DNA of 6,451 bases from Methanosarcina sp. (GTDB taxonomy: Archaea > Halobacteriota > Methanosarcinia > Methanosarcinales > Methanosarcinaceae). Below, piece by piece: positions 1-6,451 of this stretch. Location of the stretch: the NCBI GenBank assembly GCA_017883485.1, contig JADGNM010000154.1, forward strand, positions 1-6,451, given 5' to 3'. Position numbers and translations under genes: made by a program. How positions within the stretch are numbered: position 1 is the first letter of the stretch; the number at the start of each line of letters is the position of its first letter. A model generated the notes under the pieces. It worked only from the letters and a program-made list of their open reading frames with translations. It was not told where the DNA came from and made no database searches.

Positions 1-60
1 GAGCGGTTTAGAGACGAATGGTTTGAATAAGCAAAATTAGGAGAAAAGAAAAAAACAGTA

Positions 61-250
61 ATGGGTGGCGTAATAATGTGCTTAACCGATGACCAATGAG
101 AAGTAATCTAATCCGCCGTTGTGGGGGGTCTTCGGTTATGTGCCAAAATCGGCTGCCATCAGTTACTGGTGTCAGCGCGAAGACCCTGACGGAACATTAA
201 TGGGCAAGGCAAATAAGTCTTACAAAGGTGCACATTCTGGATACAGATAA
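61..250 (+). pseudogene. possible decayed coding remnant, unidentified
   Basis: Frame 1 from the ATG at 61 reads MGGVIMCLTDDQ, then a TGA, EVI and a TAA. The string LTDDQ-stop-EVI resembles the N-terminus of IS5-type transposases (LTDxQWxxI) with the Trp codon changed to TGA. From 107 a different frame is open for 47 codons to the TAA at 248 and reads as protein-like sequence (NPPLWGVFGYVP, then SYWCQREDPDGTL). The patch is richer in G+C than its flanks. I cannot place the second stretch in any family, and the other frames here are also partly open, so this may be chance. If real, it is a frameshifted leftover of a gene or insertion sequence. A 9-bp inverted repeat (126-134 with 178-186) lies inside it. 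Confidence 0.25.
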
Positions 251-297
251 AAAGATGGTCATAAGATAGAATAACATACTACTATCATCGCAAAAAT

Positions 298-422
298 AAG
301 AGATAGGACTTAAGACTTGAGGCACAAAATCAAGTACAATAGATACTGTGATTTAATAAACTTTTGACACAGTTAAGCCTATATTATTGATTTTTCCTTC
401 AATTGCGTAAGTCCTAAAGAGA
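298..422. mobile_element. MITE-like foldback element with 6-bp target duplication
   Basis: A 113-bp non-coding element (304-416) begins with TAGGACTTA and ends with its exact reverse complement TAAGTCCTA. It is flanked directly on both sides by AAGAGA (298-303 and 417-422), as expected for a target-site duplication. The inverted symmetry continues inward in nested order: TTGA 317-320 with TCAA 399-402, AAAATCAA 326-333 with TTGATTTT 387-394, and ACTGTG 345-350 with CACAGT 368-373, around a 17-nt loop (351-367). There is no ORF. Such elements are usually mobilised in trans by a transposase that recognises the same ends, but none is present here. It lies 25 nt past the stop codon of the DUF2769 gene, so in that transcript it would form a hairpin in the 3' region. 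The structure is seen directly; the family of origin is not known. Confidence 0.75.
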
Positions 423-447
423 ATCAGGTTGCCTTATTCTGGAAAAA

Positions 448-801
448 TCAACCCAATTTAGTTAAACTACCAGCCTTACCGTTATTGCAGAAATACATCA
501 TTGGTGTACCTCTCTCCAGACAGTACCCTACCCAGACTTCGCAGGTCTTACACATGCATTCTTCGTTAGGATCCAGATCTGTGCAGGTAGCCTCACCTGA
601 CGAACAGTAGACTCCAGGAACGTTTTGAGTATCTGGAGCTTCATTTCCCGATAAATTATTCATTTCATTTTTTAAATTTCCAATTTTTTCCTGTGCACAT
701 GAACTGCCAGCCTGGACAGGACACTTTGGACACATACATTTCTCGACATTTGATACAGTATACGGAACTATCACTTCTGTGGTTGTACCCATTTCAGTCA
801 T
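448..801 (-). CDS. cysteine-rich DUF2769 family protein
   Basis: This is a small soluble protein of 117 aa from the ATG at 801. It has eleven cysteines and two similar modules: C22-x-C24-x2-C27-x7-C35 (CMCPKCPVQ) near the N-terminus and C82-x-C84-x2-C87-x6-C94 (CMCKTCEVW) in the second half. It ends with an FCNNGKA motif (C105). This pattern is typical of DUF2769, a family of unknown function that I know from Methanosarcinales. The clustered cysteines suggest binding of zinc or an iron-sulfur cluster, which is inference. There is no signal peptide or membrane segment. I chose the start at 801 because AGGGGG (814-809) sits 7 nt upstream and family members begin shortly before the first cysteine module. 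An in-frame ATG at 840 would add 13 residues but has no ribosome site. The gene is separated from the VWA operon by a terminator candidate and is probably transcribed on its own. Confidence 0.85.
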   Translation of the reverse strand: MTEMGTTTEVIVPYTVSNVEKCMCPKCPVQAGSSCAQEKIGNLKNEMNNLSGNEAPDTQNVPGVYCSSGEATCTDLDPNEECMCKTCEVWVGYCLERGTPMMYFCNNGKAGSLTKLG

Positions 802-868
802 TTTACTTCCCCCTAACGAATATTCATGGAAAATATTCATTCTGTATTTTGGGTTTTGAGAATAAAAA
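802..868 (-). promoter_or_regulatory. candidate promoter and leader of the DUF2769 gene
   Basis: On the minus strand, TTTTTATT (868-861) follows a purine-rich AAAAAGG stretch and could serve as the TATA box with its BRE. A start of transcription about 25 nt downstream would fall near 838-841, leaving a leader of roughly 38 nt with AGGGGG (814-809) as ribosome site. The leader holds a direct repeat of ATGAATATT (840-832 and 827-819, 13-nt period), each copy containing the palindrome AATATT, which could be a regulator site. The assignment rests only on composition and spacing. Confidence 0.3.
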
Positions 869-883
869 CCTTTTTAGTTTTCG

Positions 884-977
884 AAAAAAATTGTAATTTG
901 TGCGGCTGAACTACGAAATTTTTTGTATGAAAAATTCAAATAAAAGAGTTGGGGTGAAATAAAATTCGTAATTCAGC
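884..977 (-). terminator. 3' hairpin plus oligo-T after the VWA operon
   Basis: Starting right after the stop codon of the 853-aa gene, the transcript contains an inverted repeat: 977-965 (GCTGAATTACGAA) pairs with 917-905 over 13 positions, with one U-G wobble. The stem extends through TTTT (964-961) pairing with AAAA (922-919) across a bulged base. The loop is 38 nt. Fourteen nt past the stem comes a run of seven T (890-884). Archaeal termination relies mainly on the T run; the stem may act in 3'-end processing or mRNA protection. It separates the VWA operon from the DUF2769 gene. Confidence 0.5.
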
Positions 978-3539
978 TCATTTCATTCGGGTATTATACG
1001 TGTGATACACTGTATATATCAGGTATATGAAAAAAGCCAGAACAAGGATGTATTTCGCATACGTGGCTTTTGTCGTGGCTTTCTTCTCAGTACTTGTTAT
1101 GGAGTCAGTTGTTATCCGTGAATAAAGATCGCTCTGAGTGTAGATTTTCCCGCCATTTTCGAGCAGGGCTGTCCTGAAAAGTGGGTTCTCACCGATATAG
1201 GTATATTCATCGGGACAGTTTGCAGTTGCAGGTCTCCAGGGCGCGTCATCGATGCCGAATGTTGAAGGTACGGTTTTTCCAGTCTGGTTTGTGCCGGCAG
1301 GTTTTTCTGAGATCTTGTGGAGGCCGAATACATCAGGAGTGACATATGACTCGTACATGTTATTTCCTACAGGCGTAATTTCCATAGGTTTGTTGTCAAA
1401 ATAGAGTTCCGGAGCTCCTCCTTTTTTCGCAGTAATCAGGATTCTTCCAGGCTGGTTTACTTTAAGGTCAGGGACTTTTAGCTGAATATTCTCGGATGTC
1501 TCAGCCTCTGCAACTGCCCAGTTTAGAGTTCTTGTAATTATAAGACTGTCATTTCCTGAGTACAGGGAAGGTGCCCATGGGATACCATGGCCGTAACCAT
1601 TATCAGTTGTAATTGCAGCAACGCGGCCAAGGCCCAGCCTCCAGACTGTGATTACTGGTTTTCCGAGTCTTGTTATTACGAGGCGGTTTGCCTCAGGCCT
1701 TGGAGTCACTTCATTATAGCCTAAAAGGTCATGATTTATCTCGGAAATATCCCTGGTAATAAAATGTTTGGGATCACAAATTATTAGTGAGCCGCTTGAA
1801 TAGTTTTCTTCCGTATCTTTAGATTCGTCGGGTTTTTCCGAAAAGCTGCCATTCACCCTCTGTCCCGGTTTTATTCTAATGTAGTTTTCGGGCAAGTTTA
1901 CGTTTCCCATAAGGATCTCAGCATAGTATTTGCCACTGGAAGTGGACTCACTGATATCTGTTTTCGGGGCGTGTACATGAACGAAATGAAGACCTATCCC
2001 GCTCTTGCAGAGATCGTCCGCGCAATTAACTGCCCGTTCAAACCTATTATCCCCTTCACCCATATTGCCGATTCCGCCATCGGAAATTATTACAATTTCA
2101 GCTTTTGCACTCCCGTTCTGTGCTTCAAGCAGCCCGCTAGCAGTTAATAATCCCTGTTCAAGAGATGTTGAATCTCCTGAAGGGCTGATTTTGCTAATTT
2201 TGCTCCCGAGCCACAATCTGTTTGAATCTTTGGACATATCCACGAAACCGTTCGTAGTATCCTGCCCTTTACTCCCGAATGTAATTACATCCACCCTCGC
2301 ATCTTTTAAGAGACTGCTTTCAAGAAGAACAACTGCATTAGACAGTATATCATCTAAAATGCTTCCTCCTATGTTATTGCTCTGCAGCGTACTGGGCGAG
2401 ACATCAAGCATAAGAACGATGTTCCTCCCGCCCCTCCAGCTGGAAGGTTTGGACGTGACCGGAAGTAGTTCTTCAAATTTTGTGTTTTGATATGTGTTCT
2501 GAGCTGGATAATCAAAAGATGAATCCCCACCGACAACTACCAGGCCGCCCCCGTTAATGATATATTTTCTCAGGGCTTCGACTTCAGAATCCGGATTTGT
2601 CGATGCAGCCTGGTTGTCGAGTATGACTGCATCGATACCTTCGAGAGAATCATATAGCCTGGAAAAGCGCACATCATAAACTTTATTCAATATATTTGCC
2701 AAAGGTGAATCCGGTTCGTTAGTAACAAAAAGGACCCTGGGCTTCGGGGTCACGTATATGCTTTTCATATACTGGTTGTTGTTCTCGAAATAATCCAGTT
2801 TTTTCACACCTATCGTTGCAGGAAGCAGGGTTGCTTTTACGGCATGGGGTCCCAGTGTTTTGAACCTATAGCTAAAATTAACGCTTTCTTCTCTTCCGGT
2901 CTGGGTAATTTCCTTTTCTATTACCTGCTCGTTATCAACTGTAACTCTTACCTGGTAACTCATTTTGTTTTCAGTAGATTTTCGGATGTTAATCTTGAAA
3001 ACAGCCTCATTATCGATTACAAGCTCGTTTTCACCCTCAACCTCGACACTGAGCTCTTCTTTAAGAATAGGCGGGACGAGTCCGGCTACGGGAAAGTTAT
3101 TCTTATAACAGTAGGAAAGTGCATCTTCAACCGAAGTCCCTGAATTGCTTTGCCCATCTGACACTACCAGCACATAGTTGTCAGGGGAAGCCTCCTGAAG
3201 AATAGCATCTCCAAGAGCTGTATGCGCTCCGGAAACAGTTGTAACCGTAACAGGGACTGTACTATTTAAGTTCTCTGATATGTTTTCCGGAATCCCTTTC
3301 TGAAGCAGTTCCATACTTTCGCTTTCGTCAGAAATTATAGTTATCCTGGACTGGTTGGTTTTGGGGTTAGTTATCTCTGCAGAATAAGGAGCTGCAAGCG
3401 CCAGGACCAGAAGGAATGCGACAAGCAAATGGGAAAACAGATGTTTTTTACTGGTTTTTTTTCTTAAGCCCAGGAGTAAGAATATTGCCAGAGGAATCAA
3501 GAGGAGTAATTCCTTTTTATATAGAAAATCAAAAGTCAT
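978..3539 (-). CDS. membrane protein with two VWA domains and a GATase-like region
   Basis: This is an 853-aa membrane protein. Segments 11-25 and 36-51 are hydrophobic and flank a basic loop (RKKTSKKH, 26-33); a last helix lies at about 828-846. By the positive-inside rule, residues 52-827 should face outward, and nine N-x-S/T sequons in that region fit this. Domain order: a short VWA-like domain (about 64-155) with D71-x-S73-x-S75, a possible T107 and D128; a beta-sandwich-like stretch (160-260); a glutamine-amidotransferase-like Rossmann region (267-362, KYIINGGGLVVVGGDSSF); a standard VWA domain (371-525) with D379-x-S381-x-S383, T458 and D487; and a second amidotransferase-like part (582-676, GLGRVAAITTD). 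No catalytic Cys-His-Glu triad is evident, so the fold is probably structural. The start ATG overlaps the previous stop (ATGA), and AGGAGG (3553-3548) lies 8 nt upstream. Substrate unknown; it probably acts with the upstream BatA-like protein. Confidence 0.85.
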   Translation of the reverse strand: MTFDFLYKKELLLLIPLAIFLLLGLRKKTSKKHLFSHLLVAFLLVLALAAPYSAEITNPKTNQSRITIISDESESMELLQKGIPENISENLNSTVPVTVTTVSGAHTALGDAILQEASPDNYVLVVSDGQSNSGTSVEDALSYCYKNNFPVAGLVPPILKEELSVEVEGENELVIDNEAVFKINIRKSTENKMSYQVRVTVDNEQVIEKEITQTGREESVNFSYRFKTLGPHAVKATLLPATIGVKKLDYFENNNQYMKSIYVTPKPRVLFVTNEPDSPLANILNKVYDVRFSRLYDSLEGIDAVILDNQAASTNPDSEVEALRKYIINGGGLVVVGGDSSFDYPAQNTYQNTKFEELLPVTSKPSSWRGGRNIVLMLDVSPSTLQSNNIGGSILDDILSNAVVLLESSLLKDARVDVITFGSKGQDTTNGFVDMSKDSNRLWLGSKISKISPSGDSTSLEQGLLTASGLLEAQNGSAKAEIVIISDGGIGNMGEGDNRFERAVNCADDLCKSGIGLHFVHVHAPKTDISESTSSGKYYAEILMGNVNLPENYIRIKPGQRVNGSFSEKPDESKDTEENYSSGSLIICDPKHFITRDISEINHDLLGYNEVTPRPEANRLVITRLGKPVITVWRLGLGRVAAITTDNGYGHGIPWAPSLYSGNDSLIITRTLNWAVAEAETSENIQLKVPDLKVNQPGRILITAKKGGAPELYFDNKPMEITPVGNNMYESYVTPDVFGLHKISEKPAGTNQTGKTVPSTFGIDDAPWRPATANCPDEYTYIGENPLFRTALLENGGKIYTQSDLYSRITTDSITSTEKKATTKATYAKYILVLAFFIYLIYTVYHTYNTRMK

Positions 3540-5422
3540 ATGATTTTCCTCCTGAGCATGAGTATATTTTCAATGACAAGCAGCAGTAGCAGGGCGTAAA
3601 TAAGGTATTTCCGAGCTTCATCAGCAGATCTGGTCTGCAGACTTTCGTTTTGAGTTTCTGCATTCTCACCTTCCAGGTTTAATCTTTTTTCCGTAAAAGT
3701 GTTTGATTCGGCTGAATCATAGAGATTGGCAGCAACAGTTTTCTGGTTCAGGCTGTACAGTCCGCACTCGTCATAGTAGATAAATTTGCTGTTGATTGTT
3801 TCCCCAGGGGTCTTGATCCTTGTTTCCTGGTCAAATGCCTGGTATCTGCCTGTGTTTAGATTTGTTTCAGTGATATCATCAATCCCCCAGATATACTTAA
3901 GAAGCTTTACCCAGAACACCGGGTAAGTGGGAATAGTAGGGAAATTGTTCCAGGCATCGTTTTCAGTGCTATCACTCAGGCCAACGTAGGTTATTGTCCC
4001 GTTGTTAATATTCCATGTAGAGACAACGGACCCGACTCCTTTTAACTCGGCAAGTACTGCTGCGTTTTCACGCGGGACTGCAATAAGGTACCTGTGCAAA
4101 TATACTTCATTAAACGAAACGTCCTCAAAAATGTGTTTCCCGCTTCCGGCTGTCTCGATTGTATGACTGTTGTCTTCTTTGATTGAGACAATATTTACGG
4201 GAAGGACAGGATTAAGTCCGTGCATTTCCGAAGAATTATACAGGCATCCGTTTCCTATAACTATCAGGTCCTTCCCATTTTTCACATAGGTAGTTACTTT
4301 TTCGACAACAGATTTTGACAGCGGTTTCTGTTCGCAGTCTATAACAAAGGTATCGTATTTTTCGACATCTTCCGGAAGGTCGTACCGTACATCGACAGCA
4401 GTATCAGGTATCAAAGAAAGTGCTGTCATCAGAGGGGATTTGCTGACAGCAGGGTTAAGGTCTGTTAAAAGAAGGATTTTTTTTGGTGTAAGTTCAGGGA
4501 TGGAAATATAGGCAAGGTTATCACAGGGCACTTCATCCTTATTGAGAATTTCCACAGTTGATTCTCCCTCAGGAATACTGGAAAATTTTATTTGCTGAGC
4601 TCCGAACCCATCAAGGGAGATTGGGTTGCTTATCTTTTGAGGGGAGAAAAGACCTGATTTGCTTTCCAGCTGGACATCGAGCTTTGCACTCTTATTGTTG
4701 GAGTTTTTGACGGTGCATGTATACTCATATGTTCCATCGTTTCGGTCTTTCAGATATCCGCTTACGATTGCACAGTTTGGAGTCGGCCTGCCTACCTGCA
4801 GGAACTCAAGCTGCATGTTTTGGGCGTTCGCGATTTTTATATAAGTTTCCGGTGCCCTCCCTACCCAGTTTTCGAAATCGGATATGACTACAATTTTTGT
4901 ATTCTGGTTTTCTTTATCGTTTACGGCTGTCAGGATAGATTTAGGTACATCAGAGGGGGTATTTTTGGCTTTCATGCTGCTGATAATTTCTTTTGCATTT
5001 GCTTCATCGACAGCCTTTGCAAGCACTACAGGAATGCTTTCTGCAGCGATAATCGTGTTTTCTTCCCCGAGACTGTCTATTGCTGCGGATCTGGCATTGT
5101 CGATCCTGTCCGGTATTGTCATGCTGGCTGACGAGTCTATTATGATTAAAACTCTTTTCGAATTTTTCGAAATATCATCAAGCATCGGGCCTGCAATAGC
5201 AATAGATACAGTGATCAGGGCGAGAAGCTGTAAGAAGAAGAGTGGGTCTGTTATTTTTTTAGTGATTTTCCGCCTGGAATCGAGTACATTCTGGCTTATT
5301 TTTTGAACAAACATTAAAGAAGGTAAGATTACCTGTTTTGGCCGGGGTTTAAGCAGATATACTATCGTCAGGGGGATTATGCCTGCAAGAGCAGCCAAAC
5401 CCAGGGGGAATTCATAGTCCAT
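3536..5422 (-). CDS. BatA-like membrane VWA domain protein
   Basis: This 628-aa protein starts with the BatA N-terminal double-membrane region: helix 8-24, the basic loop with PxxxLPSLMF and SRRKITKK (25-59), then helix 61-79. A VWA domain follows (about 89-215) with D96-x-S98-x-S100, a likely T155 and D182 (ISDFENW). After a beta-rich stretch (215-310) comes an amidotransferase-like region (314-410, YVKNGKDLIVIGNG, ending PVLPVN), then a further beta-rich part and a C-terminal helix (606-622) ending RRKII. Basic loops place the N-terminus and the VWA part outside and the tail inside. It belongs to the Bat/MoxR-DUF58-VWA type of operon. Members are described as metal-ion-dependent binding modules with a postulated assembly or chaperone role; the exact role here is unknown. 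I prefer the ATG at 5422 over the GTG at 5434 because AGGTGATCC lies 5 nt before it. It lies 8 nt after DUF58 and overlaps the next gene by 4 nt. Confidence 0.85.
   Translation of the reverse strand: MDYEFPLGLAALAGIIPLTIVYLLKPRPKQVILPSLMFVQKISQNVLDSRRKITKKITDPLFFLQLLALITVSIAIAGPMLDDISKNSKRVLIIIDSSASMTIPDRIDNARSAAIDSLGEENTIIAAESIPVVLAKAVDEANAKEIISSMKAKNTPSDVPKSILTAVNDKENQNTKIVVISDFENWVGRAPETYIKIANAQNMQLEFLQVGRPTPNCAIVSGYLKDRNDGTYEYTCTVKNSNNKSAKLDVQLESKSGLFSPQKISNPISLDGFGAQQIKFSSIPEGESTVEILNKDEVPCDNLAYISIPELTPKKILLLTDLNPAVSKSPLMTALSLIPDTAVDVRYDLPEDVEKYDTFVIDCEQKPLSKSVVEKVTTYVKNGKDLIVIGNGCLYNSSEMHGLNPVLPVNIVSIKEDNSHTIETAGSGKHIFEDVSFNEVYLHRYLIAVPRENAAVLAELKGVGSVVSTWNINNGTITYVGLSDSTENDAWNNFPTIPTYPVFWVKLLKYIWGIDDITETNLNTGRYQAFDQETRIKTPGETINSKFIYYDECGLYSLNQKTVAANLYDSAESNTFTEKRLNLEGENAETQNESLQTRSADEARKYLIYALLLLLVIENILMLRRKII
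3548..3553 (-). promoter_or_regulatory. Shine-Dalgarno site of the 853-aa VWA gene
   Basis: AGGAGG sits 8 nt before the ATG at 3539, inside the last codons of the upstream gene. Together with the ATGA stop/start overlap it indicates translational coupling and confirms the start. Confidence 0.7.
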
Positions 5423-5427
5423 AGGCA

Positions 5428-5436
5428 GGATCACCT
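5428..5436 (-). promoter_or_regulatory. 9-nt Shine-Dalgarno site overlapping the DUF58 stop codon
   Basis: AGGTGATCC is a nine-base complement to the archaeal 16S rRNA 3' end (GGAUCACCUCCU). It lies 5 nt before the ATG at 5422. The TGA stop codon of DUF58 (5433-5431) is part of it, so ribosomes ending DUF58 stand on the site that starts the next gene. The GTG at 5434 lies inside the site and is therefore unlikely to be the start. Confidence 0.75.
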
Positions 5437-6313
5437 TCCACCTACGATCGTAAGGACAGCATCAATGGGATGGTTCTTGATGCTGATATTAAAGTATGGA
5501 ATTTTAAAATCGTATGCGATTCTATTCAGCTCAGCCACATGTTTCCCGTATTCGGCGACATATTCTTTTTTGAACTGAAGGCCAACTGAGACATTGACTT
5601 CCTCGTTTGTTTCACTGTCGACAAATTTGACTATACCGTCCACGGTTTCGGGCAGGTCAATTTCAGCTTCGTCATAGAGATGCACAAGGACAAGTTCATG
5701 TCTGGAAAGCCTTTGGACAGAATATCGGATAGAATCGGGATTGTCAAGAAAATCTGAGATTATTAAGACCATTGATTTTGATTTTATCCTTGAGTGTAGA
5801 AAGTCCGCCGAGTCTGCAAGTTTCGTCTTTCCATTAACCGAAATTGTGGATAAATTGTCAATAGTCCGAAGGAATTCGTCTCTTCCTTTGTGGACCCTGG
5901 TATAATCTACATTATCCGCAAATGTTGCAATCATATACTGGTCGTTGCATCTCATTACGACGTAATGAGACTCCTATGGCTATCGTTGATGCATACTCGA
6001 ATTTATTCGGATTATTGTCCGGAAAGAGCATACTGCTGCTAGCGTCAAGCAGGATGACCATGTTCAGGGTTTTGTCCTCTTCGAACCTGCATATGTACAG
6101 TTTCTCAGTACGCGCATAGAGGTTCCAGTCAATTTTTTTTAGTGGATCCCCGGGATTGTATTTTCTGTGATCCACAAGCTCAAGCCCTGATCCCTTCTTT
6201 GTTGAGCTATGATTCCCTGAGTAAACTGCTGTTACTCTATTTTTGAGAGGGAGTGTGTATTTATCGAGCTGAGTCAGGAACGACGTATCGATCTTATTTT
6301 TTGCGCCAGCCAT
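5431..6313 (-). pseudogene. DUF58 family protein, interrupted by a frameshift
   Basis: Two overlapping frames together give one DUF58 protein of about 293 aa, the normal length for the family. The upstream part (6313-5912 as read, about 117 true residues) has the DUF58 signature: GSGLELVDHRKYNPGD (41-56), KKIDW, YARTEKLYICRFEEDK and the MIDAS D90-x-S92-x-S94. After S116-L117 the frame runs into unrelated codons and a TGA at 5914-5912. The other frame continues the family sequence from VVMRCNDQYMIATF (5961 onward) with GKTKLADS (MIDAS Thr), LIISDFLD (Asp) and VHLYDEAE, ending at 5431. One extra base explains the break. If translated separately, the second part could start at the ATG at 5955 but would lack DxSxS. 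There is no membrane segment, so the protein is cytoplasmic. The start ATG at 6313 is the first possible one, since an in-frame TGA lies at 6322-6320. It could be a sequencing error, a true pseudogene, or, less likely, recoding. Confidence 0.85.
5950..5970. repeat. perfect 21-nt palindrome at the DUF58 frameshift
   Basis: The arms TCTCATTACG and CGTAATGAGA are exact reverse complements around a single central base (5960). The DUF58 frame change must lie between 5976, where the downstream frame is closed by a TAG, and 5912. Homology places it in or at the edge of this palindrome. As RNA it could form a stem of nine pairs with a three-base loop, one pair being lost to the loop. Confidence 0.8.
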
Positions 6314-6451
6314 ATTTGATCAATGCCTTCGACAATTTTTTTTCTACCAGCAATGTTTTGGTCGTCCAGCGTTATATGATTGGTGTTTTGAAGCACTTAA
6401 ATGTTAGAAGATTTCTTAGTGTCCACTTTGAATCTGTAATCCCTGCTTCTC
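6314..6451. other. upstream region of the operon, no identifiable gene
   Basis: The minus strand has stops in all three frames before the DUF58 start. Reading toward it, one frame ends RFKVDTKKSSNI-stop and another ends LLTFKCFKTPII-stop; neither resembles the C-terminus of a MoxR ATPase, the usual upstream partner. One plus-strand frame is open from 6316 to the edge but is not recognised. CATATAA (minus, around 6378-6372) is a possible TATA box about 60 nt before the ATG. TGATC (6322-6318) and GAAGG are only weak ribosome-site candidates. Confidence 0.3.

Noticed and set aside
117..200. H/ACA guide RNA
   Set aside because: The stem is followed by an ACA, but the distance from the internal loop to the ACA and the lack of a clear K-turn do not fit. 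A 9-bp repeat of this spacing is expected about once by chance in a window of this size.
2005..2490. 161-codon plus-strand open frame
   Set aside because: It lies wholly antisense to the central VWA domain of the 853-aa protein, is rich in Ser, Leu and Pro as reverse frames often are, and has no family features.
4884..5306. 140-codon and overlapping 103-codon plus-strand open frames
   Set aside because: Both are antisense to the VWA and membrane region of the BatA-like gene, whose domains explain the sequence.
5974..5976. TAG in the downstream DUF58 frame, possibly pyrrolysine
   Set aside because: The upstream family sequence is in the other frame at this point, so the TAG is out of frame and is not read.
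5912..5976. Programmed frameshifting in DUF58
   Set aside because: There is no recognisable slippery sequence, and recoding is not known to me in this family; a mutation or sequencing error in the palindrome is simpler.
6316..6451. Plus-strand frame open to the right edge
   Set aside because: About 45 codons with no start context or recognised motif; too short to support as a gene end.

Overview
The window looks like chromosomal DNA of a methanogenic archaeon of the Methanosarcina type. The evidence is a cysteine-rich DUF2769 protein (a family I know mainly from Methanosarcinales), AT-rich spacers with oligo-T stretches, and Shine-Dalgarno sites that match the archaeal 16S 3' end. One of these is a 9-nt match, AGGTGATCC. 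The species assignment comes from protein style and recalled family distribution, not from a search.

All recognisable genes lie on the minus strand. Reading in the direction of transcription from the right edge: 138 nt with no convincing gene (6314-6451); a DUF58 gene broken by a frameshift (6313-5431); a BatA-like membrane VWA protein (5422-3536, 628 aa); a second, larger membrane VWA protein (3539-978, 853 aa); a 3' hairpin plus oligo-T terminator candidate (977-884); and the small DUF2769 gene (801-448) behind its own candidate promoter. The DUF58 and VWA genes are packed tightly, with an 8-nt gap and a 4-nt ATGA overlap, so they form one operon. It resembles the MoxR-DUF58-VWA group of operons, but no MoxR ATPase is visible in the window.

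In family terms, DUF58 is a soluble cytoplasmic VWA-like protein. By the positive-inside rule, both larger proteins should expose their VWA and glutamine-amidotransferase-like regions outside the membrane. The 853-aa protein carries two complete-looking MIDAS sets, in a short N-terminal VWA-like domain and a standard central one. The whole operon would be a membrane-spanning set of metal-ion-dependent adhesion or assembly domains whose substrate is unknown.

The left 447 nt hold no intact gene. They contain a 113-bp foldback element with terminal inverted repeats and a perfect 6-bp target duplication (298-422), which is a MITE by structure, and a possible decayed coding remnant (61-250). The most interesting points are this MITE-like element, the DUF58 frameshift that falls inside a perfect 21-nt palindrome, and the double-MIDAS membrane protein.
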